Assembly: GCF_020858115.1 (NCBI RefSeq)
Contig: NZ_JACYMM010000011.1
Span: forward strand, 124,001-188,000
DNA length: 64,000 nt
Direction of reading: 5' to 3'
Origin: Janthinobacterium sp. FW305-129
GTDB lineage: Bacteria; Pseudomonadota; Gammaproteobacteria; Burkholderiales; Burkholderiaceae_D
A program made the translations under genes and the position numbers. Position 1 is the first letter of the stretch; each line of letters begins with the position of its first letter. Under the pieces are notes generated by a model that made no database searches, was not told the DNA's origin, and saw only the letters and a program-made list of their open reading frames with translations. Below are positions 47,679 to 57,369 of the stretch, one piece after another.

Positions 47679-47820
47679 GCGTCCGCAAGCCCGCCCTGCT
47701 GTTGTTTTTCAGGCCGAATCGCTCCCTTTTGAACCTATCTGCAAGCGCCAGCAGCCTATGCGCGCCACCGAACATACTTGAAGTTTCCTAAATGAAATAG
47801 TGCATGCCTGTGACGCCATC

Positions 47821-47879
47821 GCCCTGTAGCGAAGGGCGGCATGGCTCTGCCGGATGACCTCATCCGCGGATGCCCGGCA
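47821..47879 (+). other. Two hairpins in the leader of the ice-binding-like gene
   Basis: GCCCT/AGGGC (47821-47837) and a larger TGCCGG/CCGGCA stem (47848-47879) enclosing GGATGA/TCATCC. They end 26 bases before the ATG at 47906. A structured 5' leader is possible; no regulatory family is recognised. Confidence 0.4.
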
Positions 47880-47905
47880 ATGATTGCCATGCACAAAGGA
47901 ACTAT

Positions 47906-49423
47906 ATGAATCTCTTCAAGCGATTTTTGAGCCCGCTGCTCATCCCGGCCGGTTTGCTGGCCATGGCGGCCCTTGCCGGTTGCGGCGGCGGCGACCAGGG
48001 ACGCGATCCCATCCTCGGCCTGCCGGCCGCCACCTTGTCCAGCCTGGCCGTCACGCCAGCCACGGCCACGGTCGCCATCGGCGCCGGCCAGCAATTCACG
48101 GCCATCGCCACGTATAGCGACGGTTCTTCGCAAGACGTCAGCGCCAAGGCGGCCTGGACGTCGGCCACGCCGGCCAGCGCGAGCGTCAATGCCGCCACGG
48201 GCTTGAGCACCGGCATCGTTGCCGGCGGCAGCAGCATCAGCGCCGCATTCGGCGGCAAGAGCGCGGCGGCCCAGTTGACCGTCTCGCCGGCGACCTTGCT
48301 GTCGATCGCCGTCACGCCGCAAAGCCCCGTCGTGCCAGTGGCCGCAACGCGCCAGCTGGCCGTCATTGCCACCTACTCGGACAACAGCACCGCTGACGTC
48401 ACGGCCGGCAGCAGCTTCCTTGCCGCCACGCCCGCTTTCGCCACCGTCGCCAGCAATGGCCTCGTCACCGGCGTTGCCTTTGGTTCCAGCGTCATGAACG
48501 CCAGCTTCAACGGCAAGACGGCCAGCACCACCGTCACCGTGCCGGCCGCGACCATCGTCAGCATCGCCGTCACGCCGGCCACCGCCAGTGTCGCTGTCGG
48601 TGCCCAGCAGCAATTCGTTGCCACGGCAACGTATTCGGACAGCTCGAATGCCATCATCACCAACAGCGCCAGCTGGACTTCGGGCAGCGTCGCCAACGCC
48701 ACGGTATTGAACACGGGCATCGCCACCGGCATCACGGCCGGCACCAGCAGCATCACGGCCACGGCCGGCGGCCAGTCAGGCAGCGCGCTGCTGACCGTCA
48801 CGGCAGTGGCCATCCCGCCCGTCCTGAACCCGATCAATCTGGGCCGCGCGGCGCCGTTCGGCGTGCTGGCCGGCACTTCGATCACCAACAACTCGGGCGG
48901 CACCACGCTGATCACGGGCGACGTCGGTGCGCCTTCGCAGACCACCGATCCGACCCAGGCGGCCGGTTTTACCAATTACAAGTCGGGCGCCATCCTGGCC
49001 GGCGCCATGACGGATTTGCAAGCGGCGATCACGGACGGCAATAGCCGGACTTGCGACGTCAGCTTTGCCGGCGGCATCGACCTGGGCGGCCAGACCTTCG
49101 GTCCCGGCGTGTATTGCTATGCGGGCGCCATCAGCATCACGGGCACCCTGACCCTGAACGGTCCTGGCGTGTACATCTTCCGCACGGCATTGACGCTCGA
49201 TTCGACCGTCAATTCGGTGGTGGCCCTGAACAATGGCGCCACGGCCGACAACGTCAGCTGGCTGCCCGTCGGCCCGACCACCCTGGCCGCGAACAGCGTC
49301 TTCAAGGGCAATATCCTGGGCCAGTCCGCCGCCATCACGGTGGGCGACAACACGACCCTGCTCAATGGCCGCGTGCTGACGGCTGCTGCCGTTACCCTGC
49401 GCAACAACCAGATCACCAAATAA
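47906..49423 (+). CDS. Lipoprotein with three Ig-like (BIG2) repeats and an ice-binding-like DUF3494 domain
   Basis: 505 residues. Lipoprotein signal with lipobox LAGC (Cys about 26), then three repeats of about 85 residues opening with LSSLAVTPATATVAIGAGQQF, LLSIAVTPQSPVVPVAATRQL and IVSIAVTPATASVAVGAQQQF, BIG2-type folds. The last ~185 residues (FGVLAGTSITNNSGGTTLI, GGIDLGGQTFGPGVYCY, LTLNGPGVYIFRTA) form a DUF3494 beta-solenoid, the fold of many microbial ice-binding proteins. Layout suggests an outer-membrane-anchored stalk presenting the domain. Ice binding is not proven; some members act as other adhesins. AAAGGA lies five bases before the ATG; the ompA-type gene follows at once. Confidence 0.9.
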   Translation: MNLFKRFLSPLLIPAGLLAMAALAGCGGGDQGRDPILGLPAATLSSLAVTPATATVAIGAGQQFTAIATYSDGSSQDVSAKAAWTSATPASASVNAATGLSTGIVAGGSSISAAFGGKSAAAQLTVSPATLLSIAVTPQSPVVPVAATRQLAVIATYSDNSTADVTAGSSFLAATPAFATVASNGLVTGVAFGSSVMNASFNGKTASTTVTVPAATIVSIAVTPATASVAVGAQQQFVATATYSDSSNAIITNSASWTSGSVANATVLNTGIATGITAGTSSITATAGGQSGSALLTVTAVAIPPVLNPINLGRAAPFGVLAGTSITNNSGGTTLITGDVGAPSQTTDPTQAAGFTNYKSGAILAGAMTDLQAAITDGNSRTCDVSFAGGIDLGGQTFGPGVYCYAGAISITGTLTLNGPGVYIFRTALTLDSTVNSVVALNNGATADNVSWLPVGPTTLAANSVFKGNILGQSAAITVGDNTTLLNGRVLTAAAVTLRNNQITK

Positions 49424-49436
49424 ACGGGACATGACC

Positions 49437-50576
49437 ATGACTATCGCACACACACTGGGCGCGCTGAGCGTGATGGCCGGCGCCTTGCTGGCGGCACAAT
49501 CGGCACAGGCGCAGGACAACACCTTCATCAACCCGGACTGGGCCAACAGCGCCTGGTACATCGGCGCGGGCGTGGGCCAGTCGCGCGCCACCATCGACGA
49601 GCCACGCCTGCGCGCCAGCCTGGCCGCCAACGGCGAGACGGTCACCGGTTTTACCAAGGACCAGCGCGACACCGGCTATAAATTGTTTGTTGGCCGGCAA
49701 CTGAACCAGTATTTCGCTGTAGAAGCCGGTTACTTTGACCTGGGCAAGTTCGACTTCAAGTCGACCACCAGCGGCAACGGCGTACTCAACGGCGAAGCGG
49801 GCTTTCGCGGCGTGAACCTGGACTTGCTGGGCCAGCTGCCGCTGTCGCAGCGTTTGTCCCTGCTGGGCCGTGTCGGCATGCATTACACCAAGACGAACAC
49901 GGAATTCAGCGGCAACCGCCTGCTGGGCTCGACCAATACGCATGCCAGCGAGCGCAAGCTCAACGCCAAGCTGGGCCTGGGCCTCGAATACAAGTTCAGC
50001 GAAGCGCTGGCCCTGCGCGGCGAAGTCGAGCGCTACCGCCTGAACGACGCCGTCGGCAACCGCGGCGATGCGGACCTGTATTCCGTCAGCCTCGTGTATA
50101 AACTGGGCCGCCCGGCCAGCGCCACGCCAGCCTACCAGCCGGTGCCGGTGGCATTGCCACCCATCAGCGAAACCATGCCGGCTCCTGCGGCCGAGGTGAA
50201 GCCGGCGCCCGTCTCGGAAAAAGTGTCGTTTGCTTCCGAAGCGCTGTTTGATTTCGATCAATCGACGCTCAAGCCGCAAGGCAAGGCGGCGCTGGACCAG
50301 TTGGTCGGCCAGCTGACCGGCATGGACCTGGAAGTGATCGTCACGGTCGGCCATACGGATGCCGTCGGTTCCGACGCCTACAACCAGAAACTGTCGCAGC
50401 GCCGCGCCGAAGCCGTCAAGGCTTACCTTGTGGCGCAAGGCGTGGAAACGAGCCGCGTCTACACGGAAGGCAAGGGAGAAACGCAGCCCGTGGCCGACAA
50501 CACGAGTGCAGCCGGGCGCGCCAAGAACCGCCGCGTGACGGTGGAAGTCGTGGGGACACGCAAAGTCATGCGCTAG
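49437..50576 (+). CDS. OmpA-family outer-membrane protein
   Basis: 379 residues from the ATG at 49437 (GGGA seven bases upstream); the ATG at 49431 is the alternative. Signal peptide to about residue 25, an N-terminal eight-strand barrel (YIGAGVGQSRATID through LYSVSLVYKLGRP), a Pro/Ala hinge, then an OmpA C-terminal domain (about 265-375; FDFDQSTLKPQGKAALDQL, GHTDAVGSDAYNQKLSQRRA, AGRAKNRRVTVEV) that binds peptidoglycan. It follows the ice-binding-like lipoprotein gene by a few bases and is probably co-expressed with it. Confidence 0.94.
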   Translation: MTIAHTLGALSVMAGALLAAQSAQAQDNTFINPDWANSAWYIGAGVGQSRATIDEPRLRASLAANGETVTGFTKDQRDTGYKLFVGRQLNQYFAVEAGYFDLGKFDFKSTTSGNGVLNGEAGFRGVNLDLLGQLPLSQRLSLLGRVGMHYTKTNTEFSGNRLLGSTNTHASERKLNAKLGLGLEYKFSEALALRGEVERYRLNDAVGNRGDADLYSVSLVYKLGRPASATPAYQPVPVALPPISETMPAPAAEVKPAPVSEKVSFASEALFDFDQSTLKPQGKAALDQLVGQLTGMDLEVIVTVGHTDAVGSDAYNQKLSQRRAEAVKAYLVAQGVETSRVYTEGKGETQPVADNTSAAGRAKNRRVTVEVVGTRKVMR

Positions 50577-50590
50577 ATCAAACTGGCGCG

Positions 50591-50620
50591 GAAAAAAACC
50601 GGCTTGCGCCGGTTTTTTTT
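50591..50620. terminator. Bidirectional terminator
   Basis: Stem ACCGGC-TTGC-GCCGGT with A7 before and T8 after, between the convergent ompA-type gene and the YaiI-type gene. Confidence 0.92.
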
Positions 50621-50630
50621 CGTCCACCGA

Positions 50631-51131
50631 TTATGGCGCTGGCGCCGGCTTGCGGTGATGCTTGCTCAGATGCCGGTCCAGGCTGTTGGCGAACTGTTGC
50701 CGGTCGGACTGGCTGAAGGCGGCCGGGCCGCCCGTGTCGACGCCGCCGCTGCGCAATTCCTCCATGAAGGCGCGCATCGTCAGTTGCTGGGCGATATTGT
50801 CTTTCGTATAAAACTCGCCACGCGGATTCAGCGCAAAACCGCCCTTGGTGAGCACGTCGGCGGCCAGCGGGATGTCGCCCGTGATGACGAGGTCGCCGGG
50901 ATTCAACAGCCGCACGATTTCCTGGTCGGCCACGTCGGCGCCGGACGGCACTTGCACGGTACGGATGAAACGCGACGGTGGCACGCGCAAGCCCTGGTTG
51001 GCTACCAGGGTAAGCGGCAACTCCAGGCGGTCGGCCACGCGGTACAAGATTTCCTTGATGACCACGGGGCAGGCATCGGCGTCGATCCAGATCTGCATGC
51101 CCACGTTCGCTTGCACACCAGCTTCCGCCAT
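50631..51131 (-). CDS. YaiI/YqxD family protein (DUF188)
   Basis: 166 residues from [11 protein letters not shown]; a later ATG (51098, [13 protein letters not shown]) matches the usual family start. Marks: [39 protein letters not shown] and [11 protein letters not shown]-like fold; function unknown. The ATG at 51131 overlaps the ruvB stop by one base and has GGGA seven bases upstream, so it is read with ruvB. Confidence 0.9.
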   Translation of the reverse strand: MAEAGVQANVGMQIWIDADACPVVIKEILYRVADRLELPLTLVANQGLRVPPSRFIRTVQVPSGADVADQEIVRLLNPGDLVITGDIPLAADVLTKGGFALNPRGEFYTKDNIAQQLTMRAFMEELRSGGVDTGGPAAFSQSDRQQFANSLDRHLSKHHRKPAPAP

Positions 51132-52186
51132 CACAGTTCCCACGCTTCGCCGCCCGGGCCCATGCGCGGCGCGCTGACGCCGAAGTGCAGGTAGGCGGCC
51201 GGCGTGGCGACACGGCCGCGGGGCGTGCGCTGCAAAAAGCCTTGCTGGATCAGGTAAGGTTCCAGCACGTCTTCGATGGTATCGGCCGCCTCGCCGATGG
51301 CCGCCGCCAGATTCCCTATGCCGACGGGGCCGCCGCCGAACTTGAACAGCACGGCTTCGAGCAATTTACGATCCATCACGTCGAAACCGGCGGAATCGAC
51401 GTCGAGCATGGCCAGCGCGCGGTCGGCCACCACCTTGGTGATCTCGCCATTGCTTTTGACTTCCGCGAAATCGCGCACGCGGCGCAACAGGCGGTTGGCG
51501 ATGCGGGGCGTGCCACGGGCGCGCTGGGCGATTTCATGCGCGCCTTCCGGGTCGATCGGTGCCTTCAGCAAGGCGGCGCTGCGCGTGACGATTTTCGTCA
51601 ATTCGCCCGTGTTGTAGAACTCCAGCCGGGCCACGATGCCGAAGCGGTCGCGCAGCGGATTGGTCAGCATGCCGGCGCGCGTGGTGGCGCCCACTAATGT
51701 AAACGGTTGCAGATCGAGTTTCACGGAACGGGCGGCCGGGCCTTCGCCGATCATGATGTCGATTTGATAATCCTCAAGCGCCGGATACAGAATCTCTTCC
51801 ACCACGGGCGACAGGCGGTGGATTTCATCGATGAACAGGACGTCGTTCGCTTCCAGGTTCGTCAAAATCGCCGCCAGGTCGCCCGGGCGTTCGAGCACGG
51901 GGCCGGAGGTCTGGCGCAGATTGACGCCCATTTCGCGCGCGATGATGTGCGCCAGGGTCGTCTTGCCCAGGCCAGGCGGGCCGAACAGCAAAGTATGGTC
52001 GAGCGCTTCCTTGCGCTGGCGCGCGGCCGTGATGAAGATTTCCAGCTGGTCGCGGATCTTTTCCTGCCCCACGTACTCGTCGAGCTGCTTGGGCCGCAAG
52101 GCCCGTTCGATCGCTTCTTCGTTGTGCGAGATGGGCGCCGCGTCGATGATGCGCTGTTCCGTGAAGCTGTCGGTCTGGATACTCAT
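51131..52186 (-). CDS. ruvB: Holliday junction branch-migration helicase RuvB
   Basis: 351 residues. AAA+ motor of the RuvAB complex. Walker [10 protein letters not shown], Walker [10 protein letters not shown], sensor 1 GATTRAG, arginine-finger region [14 protein letters not shown] and the C-terminal winged helix ([13 protein letters not shown]). It pumps DNA through the RuvA-bound junction. Six bases downstream of ruvA. Confidence 0.98.
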   Translation of the reverse strand: MSIQTDSFTEQRIIDAAPISHNEEAIERALRPKQLDEYVGQEKIRDQLEIFITAARQRKEALDHTLLFGPPGLGKTTLAHIIAREMGVNLRQTSGPVLERPGDLAAILTNLEANDVLFIDEIHRLSPVVEEILYPALEDYQIDIMIGEGPAARSVKLDLQPFTLVGATTRAGMLTNPLRDRFGIVARLEFYNTGELTKIVTRSAALLKAPIDPEGAHEIAQRARGTPRIANRLLRRVRDFAEVKSNGEITKVVADRALAMLDVDSAGFDVMDRKLLEAVLFKFGGGPVGIGNLAAAIGEAADTIEDVLEPYLIQQGFLQRTPRGRVATPAAYLHFGVSAPRMGPGGEAWEL

Positions 52187-52192
52187 GCCCTA

Positions 52193-52771
52193 TCAGCCTT
52201 TCGACAGCGCTTTCAGCGCCAGTTTGATGCCGTCCGACACGCCGCTGCCGGCCGGCACGTTTTTCACGGCGGCCAGCGCTTCCTTGTCCGAATAGCCGAG
52301 CGCGACCAGCGCGTTCAAGATGTCCGATTGCGCATCGGGCGCCGCGTGCGCGCCACCGGCGCCGATATCGGCTCCCAGCTTGCCCTTCAATTCCAGTAAT
52401 AAACGTTCCGCCGTCTTCTTGCCGATGCCCGGTACTTTGACCAGACGGCCGGAATCCTGCAAGGTGATCGCCTGCGCCAGGTCGGCAATCGTCATGCCGG
52501 ACAGGATCGACAAGGCCATGCGCGCGCCCACGCCCGTGATCTTGATCAACTGGCGGAACACGGCCCGCTCGGCCGCATTGCCGAAACCAAACAGCAGGTG
52601 CGCATCTTCGCGGATGGCCTGGTGCGTAAACAGCACGACTTTTTCGCCCACGTGGGGCAAGTTGTAAAAAGTGCTCATCGGCACGTCGACTTCATAGCCG
52701 ACGCCCTGGCAATCGACCAGCAATTGTGGCGGATTCTTTTCAAGCAAAATACCGGAGAGACGGCCTATCAT
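52193..52771 (-). CDS. ruvA: Holliday junction DNA-binding subunit RuvA
   Basis: 192 residues. OB-fold N-terminus ([20 protein letters not shown]), two helix-hairpin-helix motifs ([16 protein letters not shown] and [16 protein letters not shown]) and a C-terminal RuvB-contact domain. It recognises four-way junctions as tetramers. Between ruvC and ruvB. Confidence 0.98.
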   Translation of the reverse strand: MIGRLSGILLEKNPPQLLVDCQGVGYEVDVPMSTFYNLPHVGEKVVLFTHQAIREDAHLLFGFGNAAERAVFRQLIKITGVGARMALSILSGMTIADLAQAITLQDSGRLVKVPGIGKKTAERLLLELKGKLGADIGAGGAHAAPDAQSDILNALVALGYSDKEALAAVKNVPAGSGVSDGIKLALKALSKG

Positions 52772-52829
52772 CGCGTGTTCCTAATGTTGTGTATCGTAGT
52801 TTTTATTGATTATGAGGGCCATGCCGCAG

Positions 52830-53369
52830 TTAACCTACTAAACGGCCGCGCTTCATGCGCAAGCCCTGCAGCTGGGGCGCCAGCGCACCGATCATGGCCA
52901 GTGCATCGATGCTGTTGGCGTGGCAAATGGCCACGCCCAGGGCATCGGCCGCATCCGTGCCGGGCAAGCCGGGCAATGACAGCAGCCGCGACACCATCTC
53001 CTGCACCTGCTCCTTGGCCGCCTTGCCGTGGCCCGTGACGGCCTGCTTTACCTGCAGCGCCGTGTATTCGGCCACCGACAGGTCGGCGTGGACCAGCGCG
53101 CAAATGGCCGCGCCGCGCGCCTGGCCCAGCAGCAGGGTCGATTGGGGATTGACGTTGACAAACACTTTTTCGATGGCCGCGCAATCGGGCTGGTAGGTGC
53201 CGACGATTTCGCCCACGCCCTGCAGGATGATCTTCAGGCGCGGCGGCAATTCCCCTTCGGAACCCGTCTTGACGGTTCCCGACGCGATATAGCGCAGCTT
53301 GTTGCCGTGTTTTTCAATGACCCCAAAGCCGGTCGTGCGCAGGCCAGGATCGATGCCAAGAATAATCAT
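52830..53369 (-). CDS. ruvC: Holliday junction resolvase RuvC
   Basis: 179 residues. RNase-H-fold nuclease cutting Holliday junctions. Catalytic acidic residues are visible in [14 protein letters not shown] (Asp7), AAIEKVFVN (Glu) and [14 protein letters not shown] (Asp pair). First of ruvC-ruvA-ruvB. Confidence 0.98.
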   Translation of the reverse strand: MIILGIDPGLRTTGFGVIEKHGNKLRYIASGTVKTGSEGELPPRLKIILQGVGEIVGTYQPDCAAIEKVFVNVNPQSTLLLGQARGAAICALVHADLSVAEYTALQVKQAVTGHGKAAKEQVQEMVSRLLSLPGLPGTDAADALGVAICHANSIDALAMIGALAPQLQGLRMKRGRLVG

Positions 53370-53390
53370 CGCCAGATTCTATAATGAATA

Positions 53391-53423
53391 CGGCAGGCAC
53401 CGGTGAATAACCGGTGCCTGCCG
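53391..53423 (-). repeat. Perfect 14-base-pair hairpin between purH and ruvC
   Basis: Arms CGGCAGGCACCGGT and ACCGGTGCCTGCCG with a 5-base loop, in the 98-base purH-ruvC gap. On the minus strand it is followed by TATTCATTATAG rather than a run of T, so termination would be partial. Confidence 0.65.
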
Positions 53424-53467
53424 CTGAGTTACTGCCGGCCGGGTATTGAATCCCGGCCTGTTCCATA

Positions 53468-55054
53468 TCAATGACGGAAGTGACGCGTTCCGGTATACAA
53501 CATGACAACACCGCGCTCGTCCGCCGCATCGATCACTTCCTGGTCGCGCATGGAGCCGCCCGGGTGGATGACGCAGGTCGCGCCCGCGTCAACGACGACG
53601 TCGAGGCCGTCGCGGAACGGGAAGAAGGCGTCCGACGCCACCACGGAACCGGTCAGCGACAGGCCCGCGTTCTGCGCCTTGATCGAGGCGATGCGGGCCG
53701 AATCGATACGGCTCATCTGGCCTGCGCCCACGCCCAGGGTCATGTTATTGCCGCAGAAGACGATGGCGTTCGACTTGACGAATTTCGCCACTTTCCAGGC
53801 AAACATCAGGTCGGACAATTGCTGCGGCGTTGGCTGCAGCTTGCTGACCACGCGCAAGTCGCCGATGCCGACGTTTTTCGCGTCAGGCGATTGCACCAGC
53901 AGACCGCCGCCGACGCGCTTGAAGTCCATGGCGTTGACGCCATTGCCCAGCGGAATTTCCAGCATGCGCACGTTTTGCTTGCTCGACAGAATTTGTTTCG
54001 CTTCGGCGGAGAACGACGGGGCGATCAGCACTTCGACGAACAGCTTGGCGATTTCGCCGGCGGTGGCGCCGTCCAGTTCGGTATTAAACGCGATGATGCC
54101 GCCGAATGCCGAGGTCGGGTCCGTCTGCAGGGCGCGCGCGTACGCTTCGGCCGCATTCTTGCCCAGCGCGACGCCGCATGGGTTCGCGTGCTTGACGATG
54201 ACGCAAGCGGCGCTCTGCTCGAAGCCGCCCAGGCTCTTCACACATTCCCAGGCCGCATCGGCATCGGCGATGTTGTTGTACGACAATTCCTTGCCTTGCA
54301 GCTGGCGGTAGTTGGCCAGCGCGCCATCGGTGGTGACGAGATCGCGGTAGAAGGCGGCGCTCTGGTGCGGGTTTTCGCCGTAACGCATGTCTTGCACTTT
54401 CTCAAATGCAACGTTCAGGATTTGCGGATAGGCGCCGCGCTCGGCGTGCACCTTCGTCGGTCCCAGGCTGGTCAGGTAGTTGGTGATGGCGCCATCGTAT
54501 TGCGCCGTGTGCGCAAAGACTTTTTTCGCCAGCATGAACTTGGTGTCATAGCTGACGTCGCCGGCCTTGCCGTCGGCCGAGCGGATTTCCGCCAGCACCG
54601 CGTCGTAGTCGGTCGGGTCGCAGATGACGACCACGTCCTTGTGATTCTTGGCCGCCGAACGCAGCATGGTCGGGCCGCCGATATCGATGTTTTCGATCGC
54701 GTCCTCCAGGGTGCAATCGGCCTTGGCGACCGTGCCCTGGAACGGGTACAGGTTGACCACCACCATGTCGATGGTCGGCATGTCGTGCTCGACCAGTTTC
54801 GACATGTGCTCAGGGAAATCGCGGCGCGCCAGGATACCGCCATGCACTTTCGGGTGCAGGGTCTTCACACGGCCATCGAGCATCTCCGGGAAACCCGTGT
54901 AATCGGCAACTTCCGTGACGGGAACACCATTGTCTGCCAGCAATTTGGCAGTGCCGCCGGTGGACAGGAGGTTGACGCCGAGGGCGGACAGGGCGCGGGC
55001 GAATTCGAGAACGCCGGTCTTGTCGGAAACGGAGAGGAGAGCTTGTTTGATCAT
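53468..55054 (-). CDS. purH: Bifunctional AICAR transformylase / IMP cyclohydrolase
   Basis: 528 residues. It performs the last two steps of purine synthesis to IMP. N-terminal IMPCHase ([36 protein letters not shown]) and C-terminal transformylase ([51 protein letters not shown]). Follows fis in the dusB-fis-purH order normal for betaproteobacteria. Confidence 0.98.
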   Translation of the reverse strand: MIKQALLSVSDKTGVLEFARALSALGVNLLSTGGTAKLLADNGVPVTEVADYTGFPEMLDGRVKTLHPKVHGGILARRDFPEHMSKLVEHDMPTIDMVVVNLYPFQGTVAKADCTLEDAIENIDIGGPTMLRSAAKNHKDVVVICDPTDYDAVLAEIRSADGKAGDVSYDTKFMLAKKVFAHTAQYDGAITNYLTSLGPTKVHAERGAYPQILNVAFEKVQDMRYGENPHQSAAFYRDLVTTDGALANYRQLQGKELSYNNIADADAAWECVKSLGGFEQSAACVIVKHANPCGVALGKNAAEAYARALQTDPTSAFGGIIAFNTELDGATAGEIAKLFVEVLIAPSFSAEAKQILSSKQNVRMLEIPLGNGVNAMDFKRVGGGLLVQSPDAKNVGIGDLRVVSKLQPTPQQLSDLMFAWKVAKFVKSNAIVFCGNNMTLGVGAGQMSRIDSARIASIKAQNAGLSLTGSVVASDAFFPFRDGLDVVVDAGATCVIHPGGSMRDQEVIDAADERGVVMLYTGTRHFRH

Positions 55055-55161
55055 GGCTGTGGCTAGGTGGTTAAGTGTTCTTGGCGAATGGCGCAGCGGT
55101 CAGCTCTCAGGCTGGGCCCGCTGCGGCGGATTCAAATCTTGGCGTCACTTGCATGCCGGCA

Positions 55162-55395
55162 TTACAGCAAACCGTGCTCCTGCAATTTCTTGCGCAGGGT
55201 ATTGCGGTTGATGCCCAGCATCTGCGCGGCGTGCGACTGGTTGCCATCGGCGCGTGTCATCACGACTTCCAGGATGGGCTTTTCCACGGTCAGCACGACC
55301 ATGTCATAGATATTCGATGCTTGCTGTTCGCCCAGGTCATTGAAGTAATCTTCTAGACTTTTCTGTACGACTTCCTGAATGCTTTCTTTGCTCAT
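55162..55395 (-). CDS. fis: DNA-binding protein Fis
   Basis: 77 residues, the short betaproteobacterial form. C-terminal helix-turn-helix NQSHAAQMLGINRNTLRKKL and the MVLTVEKPILEVVM-like dimer helices. Nucleoid-associated factor controlling rRNA, recombination and other promoters. Downstream of dusB, as in enteric bacteria, and upstream of purH. Confidence 0.96.
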   Translation of the reverse strand: MSKESIQEVVQKSLEDYFNDLGEQQASNIYDMVVLTVEKPILEVVMTRADGNQSHAAQMLGINRNTLRKKLQEHGLL

Positions 55396-55573
55396 TTTTA
55401 TGCTTCAACCGGCTGAACACCTGGCCATCCGGCGCCGCGCCGCTCATGCGGTCCGCGTGCTGCCCTCTTGCCTCGGTGTTGTAATTAATATTGCATGACG
55501 CTCTGTATAGGCGCTCGCCCTTGTACTTCTGATCACTATTGCTTATAACTTATACAACTGCCTTGCTATCTGT

Positions 55574-56614
55574 TCATGCTACCGTGGCCGTTTCTATCAG
55601 GCCACTTTCACTGGATTCGGAGAGGCGGTATTGTAACCGCTCGCCAAATTTCCATTGCGACTCAAAAAATTGATCGACAGCCAGCAACTGCGCATCCGTC
55701 GACTCCAGCAAGTTCATTTCCTGGCGGAACGCTTCGCCGCCTTCCAGATCCTTCACATACCAGCCGATGTGCTTGCGCGCCGTGCGCACGCCGAGGAATT
55801 CCCCGTAAAACGCGTAATGGGCGCGCAAATGCTCGTCCATCAGGGTACGCACTTCATCCACATAGGGCGCCGGCAACAAGGTGCCGGTGCGCAAGAAATG
55901 GTCGATCTCACGGCAAATCCACGGCCGGCCCTGCGCCGCGCGGCCGATCATGACGGCATCGGCGCCTGTTTGATCCAGCACAAAGCGGGCCTTCTCAGGA
56001 CTGGTAATGTCGCCATTGGCCACCACGGGGATGGCCACCGATGCTTTCACGGCGGCAATGGTTTCATATTCGGCATCGCCCTTGTAGCCATCGGCGCGCG
56101 TGCGGCCGTGCAAGGTCAGCATCTGGATGCCCGCTTGCTCGGCGATGCGGGCGATTTTCAGGGCATTCTTGTTGTCGCGGTTCCAGCCCGTGCGAAATTT
56201 CAGGGTGACGGGCACGTCGACGGCATTGACGACGGCGTGCAAAATCTTTTCGACCAGGCTTTCGTTTTGCAGCAGGGCCGAACCGCACCAGCTGTTGCAC
56301 ACCTTTTTGACGGGGCAGCCCATGTTGATGTCGATGATCTGCGCGCCCCGGTCCACGTTGAACCTGGCGCAGTCGGCCAGGTCTTGCGGGTCGGCGCCGG
56401 CGATCTGCACGGCTTTGGGTTCCATTTCGCCTGCGTGGTCCGTGCGGCGCGAACTTTTTTCCGTCGCCCACAGGCGCGGATTCGACGCCGCCATCTCCGA
56501 CACGGCGTAACCGGCACCCAGCTGCTTGCACAACTGGCGGAAAGGCCGATCCGTCACGCCCGCCATGGGAGCGACGAAAACGTTGTTGCGCAGAATGTGA
56601 GGGCCGATTTGCAC
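55574..56614 (-). CDS. dusB: tRNA-dihydrouridine synthase B
   Basis: 346 residues. FMN enzyme that reduces uridines in tRNA. Marks: VAPMAGVTDRPFRQLCKQLG, INMGCPVKKVCNSWCGSALL with the catalytic Cys, LTLHGRTRADGYKG and ANGDITSPEKA. Upstream of fis; the fis gene is 178 bases downstream. A GTTAAAAT stretch upstream may be part of its promoter, but I could not define a -35. Confidence 0.96.
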   Translation of the reverse strand: MQIGPHILRNNVFVAPMAGVTDRPFRQLCKQLGAGYAVSEMAASNPRLWATEKSSRRTDHAGEMEPKAVQIAGADPQDLADCARFNVDRGAQIIDINMGCPVKKVCNSWCGSALLQNESLVEKILHAVVNAVDVPVTLKFRTGWNRDNKNALKIARIAEQAGIQMLTLHGRTRADGYKGDAEYETIAAVKASVAIPVVANGDITSPEKARFVLDQTGADAVMIGRAAQGRPWICREIDHFLRTGTLLPAPYVDEVRTLMDEHLRAHYAFYGEFLGVRTARKHIGWYVKDLEGGEAFRQEMNLLESTDAQLLAVDQFFESQWKFGERLQYRLSESSESGLIETATVA

Positions 56615-56721
56615 TGAAGAACCTGGAATGGACGGAGGAACCTGCTATTTTAACCGATTCCCTGCCTAATTAATAAGCACTATTTTTTTGGATCAGTGCG
56701 TCAGAGTGACAATGGGGCCGC

Positions 56722-57366
56722 TTAGCCCAGCTCGTCCATCGCGGGCGCGCTCAGGTGTTCGATATTTCCCCAGTGCACTAAATGCAGTTTGCCGTCGGCG
56801 TAAGAAAAACGGTTGACGCTGGCATTTTTGACCTGGAAGTCGCGCGGACTGTCGAGCGTCATGCCGACCGCCTCGCGGTAGGCGCACTCGAGCACGCCGC
56901 CGTGCGCCACGATGGCGATCGTCTGGCCGTCATAGCGTTCGGCCCAGCGGGCGATGGCGCCATTCGCGCGCGCATAGAACTGGCGGAAGCTCTCCGCCTG
57001 GCGCTCGCCCGACGGCATCACGGCGTCGATCTGGCGCGATTGCCACTGCGCATATTCATGCGGATAGCGCGCGGCGATATCCGCATACAGCAAGCCTTCG
57101 AAGGCGCCATAGCAGCGCTCGCGCAGCAAGGGATCCGTTTGCACGGGCAAATCTTTCAATTGAGCAACGGCTTGCGCCGTCTGCTGCGCGCGTTGCAGAT
57201 CGCTGGCGAGGATGGCGGCCAGCGGCTCGTCCGCCAGCGCCTGCCCCAGCGCGGCCGCTTGCGCCAGGCCCGCCTCGTTGAGGGCGATGTCGATATGGCC
57301 CTGCAGGCGGCGGCCCGCATTCCAGGCCGTCTCGCCATGGCGTATCAGTAAAATCGTGGTGCTCAT
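56722..57366 (-). CDS. Histidine phosphatase (phosphoglycerate mutase-like)
   Basis: 214 residues. The phospho-histidine motif LIRHGETAWN is at the N-terminus, with LYADIAARYPHEY, GESFRQF-like and IVAHGGVLECAYREA (second catalytic His) downstream. Cofactor-dependent phosphatase fold; the substrate is unknown (phosphoglycerate mutase, alpha-ribazole phosphatase or broad-range phosphatase). It starts three bases from the stop of the PEBP-like gene. Confidence 0.92.
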   Translation of the reverse strand: MSTTILLIRHGETAWNAGRRLQGHIDIALNEAGLAQAAALGQALADEPLAAILASDLQRAQQTAQAVAQLKDLPVQTDPLLRERCYGAFEGLLYADIAARYPHEYAQWQSRQIDAVMPSGERQAESFRQFYARANGAIARWAERYDGQTIAIVAHGGVLECAYREAVGMTLDSPRDFQVKNASVNRFSYADGKLHLVHWGNIEHLSAPAMDELG

Positions 57367-57369
57367 GCG

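Noticed and set aside
55067..55356. Plus-strand ORFs over the purH-fis gap
   Set aside because: They overlap fis on the opposite strand and have no family resemblance.
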